From Zygaena filipendulae (lineage: Eukaryota > Arthropoda > Insecta > Lepidoptera > Zygaenidae), in NCBI GenBank assembly GCA_907165275.2, contig OU015671.1, positions 7,161,001 through 7,225,000 on the forward strand: a stretch of DNA of 64,000 nucleotides, written 5' to 3'. Position 1 is the stretch's first letter; each line of letters begins with the position of its first letter. A program made the translations under genes and the position numbers. The notes beneath the pieces were generated by a model that made no database searches, was not told the origin of the DNA, and saw only the letters and a program-made list of their open reading frames with translations. Shown here piece after piece: positions 21,307 through 33,400 of this stretch.

Positions 21307-21605
21307 TCTGATAAAGGACTAATTCACTTTACTTATTGTTTTTTTTTTTATTAGTTACTTAGTCCTTAGCGTCTTAATCTAACGAGTGGTCTATTTATAC
21401 TGACTAACATACAATATCATTTTTGTGTCCAGTACGTTACTGATGTGTAGGAAAACCAACAATTACTTAATTTTTGGGACGAAATTTTACAATTATTAAA
21501 AAAATAATTAAATCATGGTTCTTTAGAATTTAATTTTTTAACAAATAGATTACCAAAAATAAAAAATAAATACTTGAATTGGTTTTTATAAACCTATTGT
21601 ATAAT

Positions 21606-21917
21606 GGGCTAGTAGTTTTAAGTCCGGTTTCTAGATTAATAAAAAATAATGGACACGTATTTTTTGCTTTTTTTACGTAAGCAACCAAAAAATAACGGCG
21701 ATATATTGAGTTGAAATTTCGCGTGACGTCATTATCCGGTGCAGTTTGTATGGGGGCTTATAACGGTTAATGACGTCACGAGCCTCCACCCTAAACTTTA
21801 ATTTGGCTATATCTCAGTACATTTTTATTAATTTGAAAAAGCAACAGTCTTTGTCTTTTATTTTTTATTTTCTGACGAACTAATTAGAATTTTGATTTTC
21901 AAAAGTCGTCAACATCC
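21606..21917 (+). mobile_element. CRE-MITE copy 2
   Basis: This matches 7600-7923 throughout: GGACACGTATTTTTTGC, AATAACGGCGATATATTGAG, TTGAAATTTCGCGTGACGTC and ending CGTCAACATCCC. Both TGACGTCA words are intact. Its left end is more worn than in other copies. It lies just upstream of GMC gene 2. Confidence 0.75.
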
Positions 21918-22443
21918 CTATTGCGATGATAGTTATTTTTTTATTGCAGGAAAACAAAAATTTAAAATACCTAATCAAATTATAATAATAAACACAGATT
22001 ATATTATGTAGATTAGATTGTTGTATTACATTAATATATATTGCTTTTGTTTTATTTTTAGCAATAAATAGTTGAATTAGCTAAAATCTTTAGAATATTT
22101 AATGCATTATTAGGTATTTAAGTAAAAGACCGTAGATGTAGGACAATCAGTAATAATTTCATAAAACAATTGTATGATTGAGCGTGCCACATGAAAGAGG
22201 TTAATTGCATGTATGAATATATTCATTCAACGGTCTATTAAATTCATAAGTAATCATAATCAATAGCTAACTAACCAATAGACATACATTTACTTGCCCT
22301 TATTTTGGTATTGACTCACATTTTTTTATTTTAACCCATTCCTCCACCTGCCTACAATCAGTTCGGTGACACTCCATACAAATGAACTGATTGAAGTACT
22401 TTATTCTCACAAGTAAAGACGGCTGGGTTGTAGGTTCTCGTGT

Positions 22444-22474
<31 letters not shown>

Positions 22475-23099
22475 CGTAAGGTTAACAGCCAGCTGACAGT
22501 AACTAACTTACTAATCGTAACAGTAACTGTCAGCTGTCAGTGAGTAATTGTCAACTTTCCTCAGAATTTCAAAGAAACTTTCGCGGGGTATAAGAAGGCA
22601 TGAAATTGGTTGGAGGCTGAGAGTGTCGCTTCTTTATATAATATAATCTCTATTCTTTGTCTACAATAAAATATAAATAATGATGTGAGAAATTAATAAC
22701 ACAATGTTACTTACTCGATATGAACATAATATATAGCTCAGTATACGGATCAAGTAGTGAAGATAAGATTTGGGTGTTGAGAAATTTTATAATTCCAGTC
22801 CTACTTTTAGTCAAAATCGTGGTAATACTTTTTTTACCTCGTGGTCTTTTATTTCACTCTATATAAACTTGTTTTACTTTACTTAAAAAGTGATGTATCC
22901 ATGGTCATCAGGTAGGCTGACCCACTTCATAGTTAACTCAGTAGCGCGGGCGCTCCGCCTTTATCACGATTTGTCTCCATCCTCCATCGGGGTGGGTGCT
23001 CAACCCATGACTTAGACATGGCCATAGGTATACATTTAAATATGTACAAGGTCAAAGAAATAAAAGATCAGCAGTTATATAAGTTAACAGTTATTTACT
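21918..23099. other. intergenic, upstream of GMC gene 2
   Basis: AT-rich with no exon seen. A (TG)n microsatellite runs at about 22443-22471. A short inverted pair AGCTGACAGT / ACTGTCAGCT lies near 22491 and 22528. Confidence 0.45.
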
Positions 23100-23625
23100 A
23101 GCTATGCCGAGCGGTTTCAAACGCGTGAGTTTCGGAATTCACGTAGGAAATATTTTTTCTAACATACCTAAAGGTAAGTTAATTAAGTTACTCTTTATAA
23201 CATCAGCTATCTGCCAGTGAAAGTCCCGTTAAAATTGATCAAGCCGTTTCAGGAATTAGTACACAGATCGACAGACAGACAAAAATAAAAAAAAACATTC
23301 ACTGAAATGTATATTTTAGTGAAATGCTATTATTTTGGATTTACAAACAGACACTTCAATTTTATTAATATGTAGATATATAGTAGATATATATATAAAT
23401 CACGTGTCACGTTGTTTGTCCGCGATGGACTCCGAAACTACTGAACGGATTTTGATAAAAATTTTGCAACCATTTATAATATGGTCCAACTTAAAAGATA
23501 GGATAGTTTTTATCCCGGAATTCCCGCGGGAACTGAAGGACATAGAGTACTTTTCCCGCAACCTCCGCGGGAACTCCGAAATTACCGCGGATGAAATCGC
23601 GGGGGCAGCTAGTAGTAGATATAGA
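23100..23625 (+). repeat. CCGCGG SINE-like copies
   Basis: A worn copy begins CTAGCTATGCCGAGCGGTTT at about 23099. A clear copy at 23400-23615 contains GGAATTCCCGCGGGAACTGA, ACCTCCGCGGGAACTCCGAA, GATGAAATCGCGGGGGCAGC and TAGTAG. The open frames across it on both strands come from the repeat and are not supported as genes. Confidence 0.6.
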
Positions 23626-24237
23626 TACAGATTATTATTAGTTACTGCACGTTTCATTGCACTCCAAAAGTTAAGCGGTTTTAAATTTCTTGGGCGAGTA
23701 AAAAGTAAAAGTCGATAAGTAGGTATACCTACATTTTTGACCTAGTCAAAAACCTGAAATCCTTGACCCAGATCTTTACGTAATAAAAAAAATATTTAAG
23801 TATTTTTTAAGTTAAAGGTTTTTTTCTACTTTCATCTTAAAAATACCTACGAGTTACCTTTCACTAAAGTAATTACCTACCTAATTTGTTAAATCGTCTT
23901 TTATGAATTCTTAGCTAAGAAAATCGATTCATTGGTTAGTTTCATACAAATTTTTTACTTTTGGGGAAACATTAAGTTCATTACCCTGAGAGAAAATAGG
24001 GGATTGTTCGATAAAGTTCGCGACTGAAAGTTCCCCACCGAAGATCGGTCACCAGCATTTCTGCTACCGGTGTTTGGTTGGACACCATATTTGGTCAGTA
24101 AACTCTTCTGTAGTTTACAATTAATAGACACCGCGCGGGGTTGGCCACTGAGCCTGCTGGTCATTGATGTTGTGTCGCCAACACATCTTTCGGGCAACGA
24201 TTTGGTTTCGGTCACCTTCCAAAACTCTTCGGTCTGC

Positions 24238-24440
24238 AGGGCAATTATGTAACTTTTGTTGCTATCATATTTCAGTTTCAATTAGAAAAATAGCGGTTTT
24301 GTGATGAATTAATCATGTTTAGGCAGCTTCAACTTTACTAGATATTGTAGGTATCAAAACGTGCATATTGTAATCGCAAAACCGCCATATTTTTTATTGT
24401 AACCGAACATTATTAGAAACAAAAGTTACATAATAGCCCT
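24238..24440. mobile_element. 203-bp MITE with ~65-bp imperfect inverted ends
   Basis: AGGGCAATTATGTAACTTTT at 24238 pairs with AAAAGTTACATAATAGCCCT ending at 24440. The pairing continues inward to TAGCGGTTTTG / CAAAACCGCCATA. No ORF is present. Confidence 0.8.
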
Positions 24441-25327
24441 CTGATTGATTTCTCTCTGTGTACCTACCCTCCCTGACTCCCGATGGAAAAGTAAGTAATG
24501 TATGTATACGTAGTGCGTTGGTTATAATTTGTCTTAAAAACCGTTTTTTTTTTAATAATCTAGTCACATGAAAAATTCTAAATCTACGTTATTATACATA
24601 ATTATATCCGCGCAGGGCGCTTACCTAGACGTACCTATTAAGTTTATTATGTAGTGTGCATAGGAATGGTGGAATTTGTTAATACTGTGAGCAGTTGTGC
24701 CTACGTCTCTAACGCGAAACCATTGTTTGGAGGCTAAACGCTCGTTGTAATTGATCGCACGTCTAAATAGAATTTAAGTGAGTAATTGGGATTCTAGGGT
24801 TGTCACTTTACACAAACTCAAGGTTAAGCCAGACGTTATTCACTTAATTTTAGTCCATTGAACTATCAGTTCAACAATTTAGTTGTACATAATATTCTTT
24901 GATGCCTACTTGGCATCGAAAGTATCAGCTGCAACCTCGCAACCATAAATCAAGAGTTCAACAAAAGCTGTCAAAACTCAAAAGTGATCAGCTAGCTGCT
25001 AGAACAATGATGACAAACTATGATGAAATATGAATAATAATATTTAATAATAATAAATAATTATTATTTATCAGTGACAACTAACAGACACCCACCTTAA
25101 TAGGTAATGACTTCATTTTTGACAGCACTGTTCGCTGATAGGTACTTAACTGCCATGCGATGTCTTGGGTTCTATTTAACATCATTTCATGAGAAAACAT
25201 ATTCTATGCATTTCTGCATTCATTTGAAAAGTTTTACGATTTAGCATAGTTAAGTAGTTTATCATATTTTTAAGTAGGCAAGTACATAGGTATGTATTAA
25301 CAGCAAAAAGTATTTAAGTAGATAGGT
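24441..25327. other. intergenic, nothing recognised
   Basis: AT-rich with no coding or repeat structure that I can support. Confidence 0.4.
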
Positions 25328-26263
25328 AAGGTACTTGATACAAATAAGGCCTATGCTCAAATAAGGCCTATAGTGCGAAAAAGTCGTTTAATGTAAGTAT
25401 TTACATCAAATATAAATTGCACGAACGTATAGACTACACCTCCACAACTCGGCAAATAGTGCGCGAGAGGCCCGCTCATGCTCACAGCGCCCGTGTTCGT
25501 CGGTCGTTCGTGGACGACGGCCGTTTTCATTGCGTGTTATTAATTTGTCGTAATTTCTAAAGTATTTTATTACGGTATTTTTTAGAGTTTTATTTCAAGT
25601 TATGTACACGGTTTACATTATAACTCATCGAAAAGGCAACTATGACTTTATTTTGTATTATTTAGGATATGTGAATTAATTATTGCGTATAACATGTATG
25701 AGGTATATGGTACGAAATAAGGCCTACTATTATATTATATATTATATGTATATATATAAATAATATATATTATATATTTTATATTATATTTAATAATATT
25801 TTTGAGAAAATATGTTCATTTTCTAATATTTGTTTGAATAGATATGTTGTTTTTTATAGTATTCTTTATTTCTTGTTAATATACGACGTCAAGTCTGACT
25901 AGCAATTTAAGTATAATATTTAGTCACATAAATTAAAAAGTTGCACAAGGATCTCATGAAAACGTGATAAAAAACTCAGAAATACATAATTTTATAATGA
26001 TTGATAGTTTAATAACAATATTCCTATACTTTAAATATGTAGGCTTAATTAAGTCACTAGTTTTTAAAAAGGCCTAAAGCTAAGGTTTTACAATTATCTC
26101 ATTTTAGTTGATTTTTAATTGAAGATTATATAATGTTTACTTAATTCATAATAAAATATTAACCAAAAAAGAAGTCCACGCTTTTATTTATCACCTTCTT
26201 CGAATAATTTATCAAATTTTGAGTGTTTGAAATTAGGTAGGCCTTATTTGTATCACTTACCTT
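25328..26263. mobile_element. 936-bp non-autonomous element with AAGGTA..TGATACAAATAAGGCC ends
   Basis: AAGGTACTTGATACAAATAA+GGCCTA at the left is the inverted match of the right end (26238-26263) with about two mismatches. AAATAAGGCCTA words recur inside, at about 25359, 25370 and 25713, in keeping with subterminal binding sites. The centre is extremely AT-rich (25720-25800). No transposase is present. Confidence 0.75.
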
Positions 26264-27088
26264 ACTAGCTGTGCTTCAATAAAGAAGCCAGTGAAAGTAC
26301 CGGTTAAATCAGTTCATACCGTCAAAATCGTTTCAGAGATTAGCTAGAACGAACAGACCGATGAAAAAAGTTATGTTTTGGTACGTGATGTATCATAGGT
26401 ACCTATACCTACATACCCACCTACTTTGCTCACGTTTGGGTTGGGATACTTGTTTTTTTTTTTCAGGAAAGACAAAGGAAATAGGAATCTAAGTTGTTAT
26501 AGGTAATGCCTAGGTAATGCATTCAAATAGGTACAGCTAAATCCTATAAATACATTTTCTAAAGTTATTTACACTAAAATGTATTGTGGGATGCGTGCTT
26601 TAATGGGACTTTTGGATGGAACTCATGACAGTTGAACTTTAATAAAACACTCTGTGCAATGATTTAATACATAAAATACCATTGGCTCTGTGAGTTTATA
26701 AAGCCTGCAGCCGCACACGGATGGCTTATGGTTACGCCTTAGCTTTAGTTCCTCGATGAATAAGGCTAGCTTTAGACCACCGCTGAAGACGTCAAGGAAT
26801 TAATCCGAATAGCTTTCGGGCTCCTCGGAGAACCGTACACAAAAACACTACGTGTGTGGCCGGGTTAAATAAATATTAGAAGTCAGAACATGGTCGTAGC
26901 CAATAAGTATTAATAATTTTAAATAAATTTATAATAATTATAGGTATCAATTATTAATTTGAAATTATTGTTCGGACTGGCAAATAATTTGGCTTTTGTT
27001 AGTTTTTATAAATGTTTTTATAAAAGTGTTTTTATAAAAGCTAAAAGGTACTCAGTTCTCAGCATTTAGTTTCCGCGAGATATTATAA
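26264..27088. other. intergenic, nothing clear
   Basis: A CCGCGG-family-like remnant (CTAGCTGTGCTTCAATAAAG, AGTGAAAGTACCGGTTAAAT) follows the element end. The rest shows no exon or repeat that I can name. Confidence 0.4.
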
Positions 27089-27320
27089 TGCCTGCACTAA
27101 ATTATCGCCGGCGATCGTTGATCGTGTGATCGGCGATAATGTGGACACCTCAACGCGAAAACAGGCAATTTCCTTTGATGCGTGCCCAAAAACCGACAAT
27201 TCACAGGTCGCAGGCGATCATGGACGATGATCGGTGAGTACAGCCGAGTATACCCTCTGGTCTCTACACTATTGTGCTCGCGCATAATCGTCTGTACTCG
27301 GCGATAATGTAGTGGAGCCA
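27089..27320. mobile_element. 232-bp MITE with ATTATCGCCG inverted ends
   Basis: TGCCTGCACTAAATTATCGC at the left matches the reverse complement of the right end, TGGCTCCACTACATTATCGC, over about 24 bases. The interior has further GGCGATAAT and GATCATGGACGATGATCGG words. Confidence 0.8.
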
Positions 27321-27425
27321 TGAGAGGTTTTGATTTTATTTTATAAATAAAAACATATTAAATTATATCATCGTTTCTGCCATCAATTATATCTTATTAA
27401 ATACGTTTCATAGATAGTGAAATTA

Positions 27426-27535
27426 AAGCTGGCGGAAGTCAGGATGGTGGGAGTTTTTCTTAATTTAGCATCTCAGCTTATTTTTCTTACAGTTATTTTT
27501 ATAAAAACTCCCACCATCCTGACTTCCGCCAGCTT
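27426..27535. repeat. perfect 33-bp-stem hairpin
   Basis: Bases 27426-27458 (starting AAGCTGGCGGAAGTCAGGAT) are the exact reverse complement of 27503-27535, around a 44-base AT-rich loop. Size and perfection would allow a small fold-back element or a hairpin RNA. Perfect pairing favours a recent mobile hairpin over a conserved miRNA. Confidence 0.85.
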
Positions 27536-27612
27536 AGCTTCGTTTGCCTTTCCCATTAGGGTAAATTTAACAAAAACAAAAAAAGGTTCTGACAGAGCCT
27601 GAGTTCTGTGTA

Positions 27613-28232
27613 CCAGGTGTGCGTTCCGTGGATTTGGGCGCAGTTGTTCGGTTAAAATTTCACTCGTTTGAGTTGCAACCAAGCCACAGAACGATTGAGT
27701 TGTTTTTATAACCTCAAAATATTTGAAATTTCAGGCACCATTTGTTTTCTCTGAACTCACATTGCAAATAAGACTTTTACATTCAATTATAAACTTTTTA
27801 TGACTACGACACCTCCCCTTTGTTCGTAAGAACTCCGATTGATTTCTTTTTCGACGAATCCGGTTTTTGGCGCAAACTTTGACACTTCTTAAACAATACA
27901 TAGCTGTCAGAGTGAAAATTAACCTGCTTCGGAGATGGTTGTTTGGTTGCTGCACTCTGAGCCACGGAACGGGTGAAACTACGTTCTGACAGTTGTCAGA
28001 GTAAAATTTCACCAAGCCACAGAACGGGTTCAGAGCCTTTAATTTGTGTTCAGAGCGCGCTCGAGCGCGTTCACAGAACACACCTACCCTAACGCGCGTT
28101 CGAGTGCATTCGTGCGACGCCACGGAACGCACACCAGGTGTGCGTTCCGTGGGTTTGGGCGCAGTTGTTCGGTTAAAATTTCACTCGTTTGAGTTGCAAC
28201 CAAGCAACAGAACGATCGAGTTGTTTTTATAA
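27613..28232. repeat. complex GC-rich repeat with duplicated ends, interrupted by a LINE
   Basis: CAGGTGTGCGTTCCGTGG..TTTGGGCGCAGTTGTTCGG begins two copies, at about 27615 and 28135, each running to GAGTTGTTTTTATAACCT. Between them lie CCAAGCCACAGAACGGGTTC and GAGCGCGCTCGAGCGCGTTC words. CCCCTTTGTTCGTAAGAACT at about 27817 faces its inverse, AGTTCTTACGAACAAAGGGG, at about 30144, beyond the LINE. The whole looks like one palindromic element split by the LINE at 28247-30123. Confidence 0.6.
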
Positions 28233-28246
28233 CCTTCTTAGTCTTA
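28233..28246. repeat. LINE target-site duplication, left copy
   Basis: CCTTCTTAGTCTTA here is identical to 30124-30137 and lies exactly at the other border of the LINE. Confidence 0.85.
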
Positions 28247-30123
28247 TCTTATCTTATCTTATCTTAAATAATGGGGTGGGCAAGCAAAGCCTCGGCACTT
28301 CGACCCTTGGGATCTTTTGTACCATCCCCATCCTGTGCTCCTCCCTCTACTCCCTGAAAACCTCGGCGGCAAAGGCTAGCGTGCAGTGGAGGGGTAAGAG
28401 CCTAACGTCCTCTGGTTCTGGATAGGCCATCCCCAGGAGGTCCATTCGTTTACGAGCCAAGGCATCGCACTCGCACATAAGATGTGCCATTGTTTCCACC
28501 TCTTCGCCGCACTTCCTGCAGGATGAGTCGCTTGCGAGTTTCATCTTCGTGAGGTGTTCCTTTGTCCCGAAGTGACCTGTAAGCACACCAGTGATTAGGC
28601 GGGCCTGATTGCGACTTAGGAGAAGTATGCTACGTGACAGTTTCTCATCTGTTTTGTCGCCGATAAAGCGTTTAGAATGCCTGAGGCCCGTAGTCGACGA
28701 CCACTCCTGTGAGTGTCTTTTCCGGGCGTTTTCGCGAATTGCCTTTTTCACCATGTTTGCAGAGATCCCAACAAATGGCTCTGGTCCAATGAGGGTTTCA
28801 TCTGATCCTTTCCTTGCCAGTTCATCTGCAAGTTCATTGCCTTGTATACCTACATGACCTGGAACCCAGATTAATCTGACCTTGTTGTTGGCGCCCAATT
28901 TGTTCATGGCATGGACGCATTCAAGCACCAACCTTGACTCCACTCTACATGATGTTACAGCTTTTAGCGCAGCTTGGCTATCTGTGAGTATGTAGATGGA
29001 TTTTCCTTTTGTTTCGTTTTTGATATTTTCTTTAACACAGCTTATTATGGCGTAGGTTTCTGCTTGAAAGACTGTTGCATATCTTCCCATGCTCTGGGAA
29101 GATTTATAGTGTTCAGCATATACCCCCGCCCCTGTGCCCGTGCTCGTTTTTGAGCCATCTGTATACCAGATTAGGCTACCCATGTCTGGTTTTCGTATAC
29201 CTTTTTTCCATTCTTCCCTGGTTGGGATTTTCACCTTGTAGTTCCTTTTGAAAGAGTAGACGGGGTTCATTTTGTCTCTTCCCATGTCCATCAGTCCGTC
29301 GATGTCGTTATTGGCATCCAATTTCGTATGCGTGGTTTGCGGAATGGATCTATTCCACGCCCCAGCCTCGGCTAGCCGATATAGTGCTTTCCTAGCCTCA
29401 GCCTCCACCTCTATGTGTAGTGGTGTGAGGTCCAATAAGATCTCCATTGCCGACGTTGGTGTCGTCTTGAAGGCCCCTGTGATTGAGAGACATGCTAGGC
29501 GTTGCACTTTCTTGAGTTCTGCCTTGCACGTTTCCAGTTTAGTCCTTGGCCACCACACGATGCTGCCATACTTGATTATGGGAACCACCATCATCCTGTA
29601 GAGCCAGTGGACTACTTTTGGCTTTAGGCCCCATGTACTGCCGTAGGCTCTACGGCACATCCCAAATATTCTTAGAGCCTTTGTCGTGATGTTGTTCACA
29701 TGTGTTTTAAACGTCAGCTCCTTGTCCAAAGTGACTCCAAGATATTTCACTTCAGTGGACCAGTTTAACTGATTTCCTGACATAGATAAGGTTTTCAGCC
29801 CTGTTAAAGTCCTTCTCCTAGTAAATGCCAAGACTGACGTTTTACTTGGACTGACCGATAGTCGGTTTTTTGTACACCATCTCTCAACTCTGTTTAGAGC
29901 CTCTTGCATTAGACATGATGTAGTCCCAGGAAATTTTCCATTTACTAGTATTACAATGTCATCTGCATATCCTACCGTATAGTACGGTCCTCTGTTCAGT
30001 TCTTTGATAAGTGAGTCTATCACCATACACCATAGGGTGGGTGATAGCACACCTCCTTGTGGACATCCCCTAGTGGTTTTCACACACATTGTCTCTCCTC
30101 GTAGATTCGAGTGTATGATTCTG
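28247..30123 (-). mobile_element. 5'-truncated non-LTR retrotransposon (RT + RNase H)
   Basis: A 14-bp direct repeat flanks the element. Its 3' end carries a (TAAGA)n-type tail (TTATC repeats on the plus strand, 28242-28265). The ORF reaches the 5' border with LRGETMCVKTTRGCPQGG, so the endonuclease and the first part of RT were lost at insertion. Elements with RNase H and a short-repeat tail occur in the R1/LOA/I group. The clade is inferred, not proven. Confidence 0.85.
28347..30089 (-). pseudogene. LINE ORF2 fragment: reverse transcriptase C-half, RNase H, zinc-finger-like tail
   Basis: The 580 codons from the first Met are open. Domains in order are RT with GCPQGGVLSP (8-17) and YADD (41-44); RT thumb to about 240; RNase H from YTDGSK (about 309) with acidic residues D311, E344, D370 and D422; and a cysteine-rich CRKCG...CEC segment near 530. 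The protein would copy and insert the element's RNA in an intact LINE. The N-terminal endonuclease and RT fingers are missing, so this copy cannot move by itself. The open frame with no stops suggests a recent insertion. It ends at the stop near 28347, about 100 bases before the tail. Confidence 0.85.
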
Positions 30124-30137
30124 CCTTCTTAGTCTTA
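30124..30137. repeat. LINE target-site duplication, right copy
   Basis: CCTTCTTAGTCTTA is identical to 28233-28246. Confidence 0.85.
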
Positions 30138-30260
30138 GTTTAGAGTTCTTACGAACAAAGGGGAGGTTCTTACGAACCAAGCCACAGAACGGGTTCGAGC
30201 GCGTGCCGCGTTCGAGCGCACTCGTGACTCGTGCGAATCCACGGAACGCGCCTCAGTAAA
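30138..30260. repeat. right part of the GC-rich repeat split by the LINE
   Basis: AGTTCTTACGAACAAAGGGG, AACCAAGCCACAGAACGGGT and TTCGAGCGCACTCGTGACTC continue the repeat of 27613-28232. It ends about 150 bases before the start codon of the dCMP deaminase gene, so it may supply promoter DNA. Confidence 0.55.
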
Positions 30261-30414
30261 CAATAACAAACCTCACTAACCTCAAAAACCGGAGAATAAA
30301 ACCACTACTAAACTGAAAGCTGTTTTCTGTTCTTAATATTCTATTTCATTTATTAATTAATTAAAATAATCTTTACTTACTACTTATTCCCTTCTACTGT
30401 ACTAACGTGATACC

Positions 30415-33400
30415 ATGGATCTTGCCGAAATGACCGCGAATATGTCTTTACAAAAGTAAGTGACTGTCCAATGACCTTTGATATAACATATTGACTGATC
30501 ATTCTCTGTATTTAAAGGGTTGAAACTGATTTTAGTCATAGTCAAAGTGTCCAAGAAAAACGAGACGACTATATAGATTGGCAGGAGTACTTCATGGCTA
30601 CCGCTTTCTTAGCAGCCAAGCGTAGCAAGGATCCAAGCTCGCAAGTGGGAGCCTGCGTTGTAAACAAAGAGAACAAAATTGTTGGAGTAGGGTGAGTCTT
30701 GTTTGGTGTTAGTACTATCAGGCGCAAATCTAGGATTTGATTGAGGAAGGGTCAATTTTGATTGCACGATGAAATAATTTAGACAGGGTACCTACTATCA
30801 TTCTAATTCCATCTTTCCTAAAGTGTCTATCAATCTTAATGATTTTCATCTTCCTGACTTCCTGCCCTTTTATAGTTGGGTTTCTTATTAAATAGGATAA
30901 TTATATAACTTTATCAAACACATTCTTCACAAGTTAAAATCTGTTCATTACTATTTTATCAGATTGATTACCTCAACAATAAATTATAAAATTATCTGCC
31001 ACTGTAAACTTTATTTCCTGTTTGCAGATATAATGGCATGCCAATAGGCTGCAGTGATGATAAATTCCCATGGAGCAAGAATACTCCATCACCTTTAGAT
31101 AGTAAATATTTATATGGTAAGTATAAAATGTTGTATTTTGTGCTCATTCCCCATACATTATATCTTGCATTAGAATTGTTTGTATTATTTTTGTTAGAAG
31201 TTGAAGTGAAAATCTACACCAATATTAATACCATAGGTAAATTAATAATTAACAGAGTTAAAGTTTGTAAGTTTGGATGTAGGTCGTAGGAGATAATCTC
31301 TTGAACTATTGAACCAATCCTAAAAATTCTTTTACTGATAGGAAGCTGCAGTATGGCCAGAGTGTCATACGATAATTTTTATGCTGGAACAAAGTTCCTG
31401 AATAATTCGTTTCGGAATTTTCATCCAGATACAGAGTTGCTAAAGGAATTATGAAACGACGACTGTGAAACCGCAGGGCAACAGCTATTAATTATTATCA
31501 ATTTTAATAAAAATATACATTTGGTCAGAAAAACCAAACCTAATAAATGGAAATTATTTTAGGAGTCAACTCAAAAGATATTATGTCAAGTTTTGAAACT
31601 ACACACATCAAAAGTGTCTAGAGATCAAGCATTTTTATGCGGATTTCTTGAGATTGAGATGTGGCTTTGTAATAAATTTATGATTTTATAAATTTATATG
31701 GATCCTTTTTGGTGCATTACATAATTTGAATCAGGAACTGTCAATCAAATTCGAGTAAAAGATGAAAATCAGCTGTCAATATTTTCCCTATAAAAACATA
31801 CAACGCATTGAAGACATTATTAGTGCTACTGTTTCCCTACTACTGATTAAAACCAACTTTATTATGGAGCGGCGACGTCATTTAAGCAGGGAAGAAATGC
31901 TCAGAGCCGTGGGAATGATAGAAGCTGGTTCCCGGCAACGTACTGTGGCTTTAGCTCTGAATACAAGTCAGAGTGTTATCAGTCGACTTTGGACACGTTA
32001 CCGAAGCACTGGTACCGTGGCTGAGCGCCATGGAGGACGGTATCGCTGCACCACACGGAGACAAGACCGATACATTCAAATCTTAACTCGAAGAGCTCCA
32101 ACAATAACCGCCATGATGTTAGCCGTGAGGCTTCATCACTCTTCAGGGAACTTAATTAGCGACCAAACAGTCAGAAACCGCTTGCATGAAGTGAACCTTC
32201 ATTCCCGAAGACCGCTACGGGTACCACCTATAGCAATGCACAATCGTAGGATTCGATATCAATGGGCTCTTGAACACAGAAATTGGGCAGAAGAACAATG
32301 GCGTTTCGTGTGCTTTTCTGATGAGTCTCGTTTTGGTATGAGACCGGATACAAGACGTATACGACACTGGAGAACCCCTGGACGCCAAAAGCGATTAAAA
32401 TCCTGCCAGGAAGTCCATCCTTATAGTGGTGGAACCATCATGGTATGGGCGGGTATTTGGATCGGCGGAAGAACTGAGTTGATTTGGATCAGAGGCAACC
32501 TCAACGCTCAAATTTATGCTGAGACGATTGTATCAGACGTCATCGTTCCTCTACAAGTGCAAATCGGTCCCTTATTTCAGTTAATGCATGATAATGCACG
32601 ACCGCACACCGCAAGAGTTGTAAGACAGACTCTGGCCGCAGCTAACATCAATGTCCTGCCCTGGCCTGCTCAGTCGCCAGACTTGAACCCGATTGAGCAT
32701 GCATGGGATATGCTACAGAGAAGAGCTCTGCCGAATATGGAGGGTATCCAGTCGCAAGAAGACCTTTTTTTGTTGTTGCAACGAACATGGGCGGCCATTC
32801 CACAGCGTGATTTGGATGAACTCATTTTGAGTATGCCAAACCGATGTTCTTGTGTTGTTAGTGTTCGCGGTAGAAACACGGATTATTAATTGTTTAAGTT
32901 ACCCAATAAAATTTTAAAGAAAACTGTTATTTCAGTCTTATTTTCGAACTTTAATGTTAGTGGTTCAAATGACAAAAATCCCTTTATTAGGAAAATGGCA
33001 AATTTCTTTATTAATGCAAAGGTGACTTGGTTTATCGTTACTGTGACAAACGAAAACACTTTATTTGATGAATCCTTAAAGAAAATTTTAATTAATATCA
33101 ATCAGGAGAAAACTTATTGCAAAAATATATGTTGATCCCTAGACACTTTTGATGTGTGTAGTTACAGTGGTCATACATATAGTTTTATATGTTAACAAGT
33201 ACTTTATTAAAATTTTAAACAAAATATTTACAATCTACAGCTACTGATGTTCTACATTCTTTTGTTTTCAGTCTGTCATGCAGAAATGAATGCAATTCTC
33301 AACAAAAACTCAAGTGATGTAAAAGACTGCACCATTTATGTTGGTCTCTTCCCTTGCAATGAGTGTGCAAAGATTATCATACAATCTAGAATTAAGGAAG

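Noticed and set aside
23335..23718. 127-codon plus-strand frame
   Set aside because: It runs through CCGCGG-family repeat sequence and has no family resemblance.
23955..24281. 108-codon minus-strand frame
   Set aside because: It overlaps the end of a MITE and matches nothing recognised; it might be relic transposase, but this cannot be supported.
28609..29601. Plus-strand frames opposite the LINE ORF
   Set aside because: They are antisense shadows of the RT/RNase H frame.
31590..31600. TA target duplication at the Tc1 ends
   Set aside because: The bases just outside the inverted repeats do not match as TA on both sides; the exact border may have mutated.
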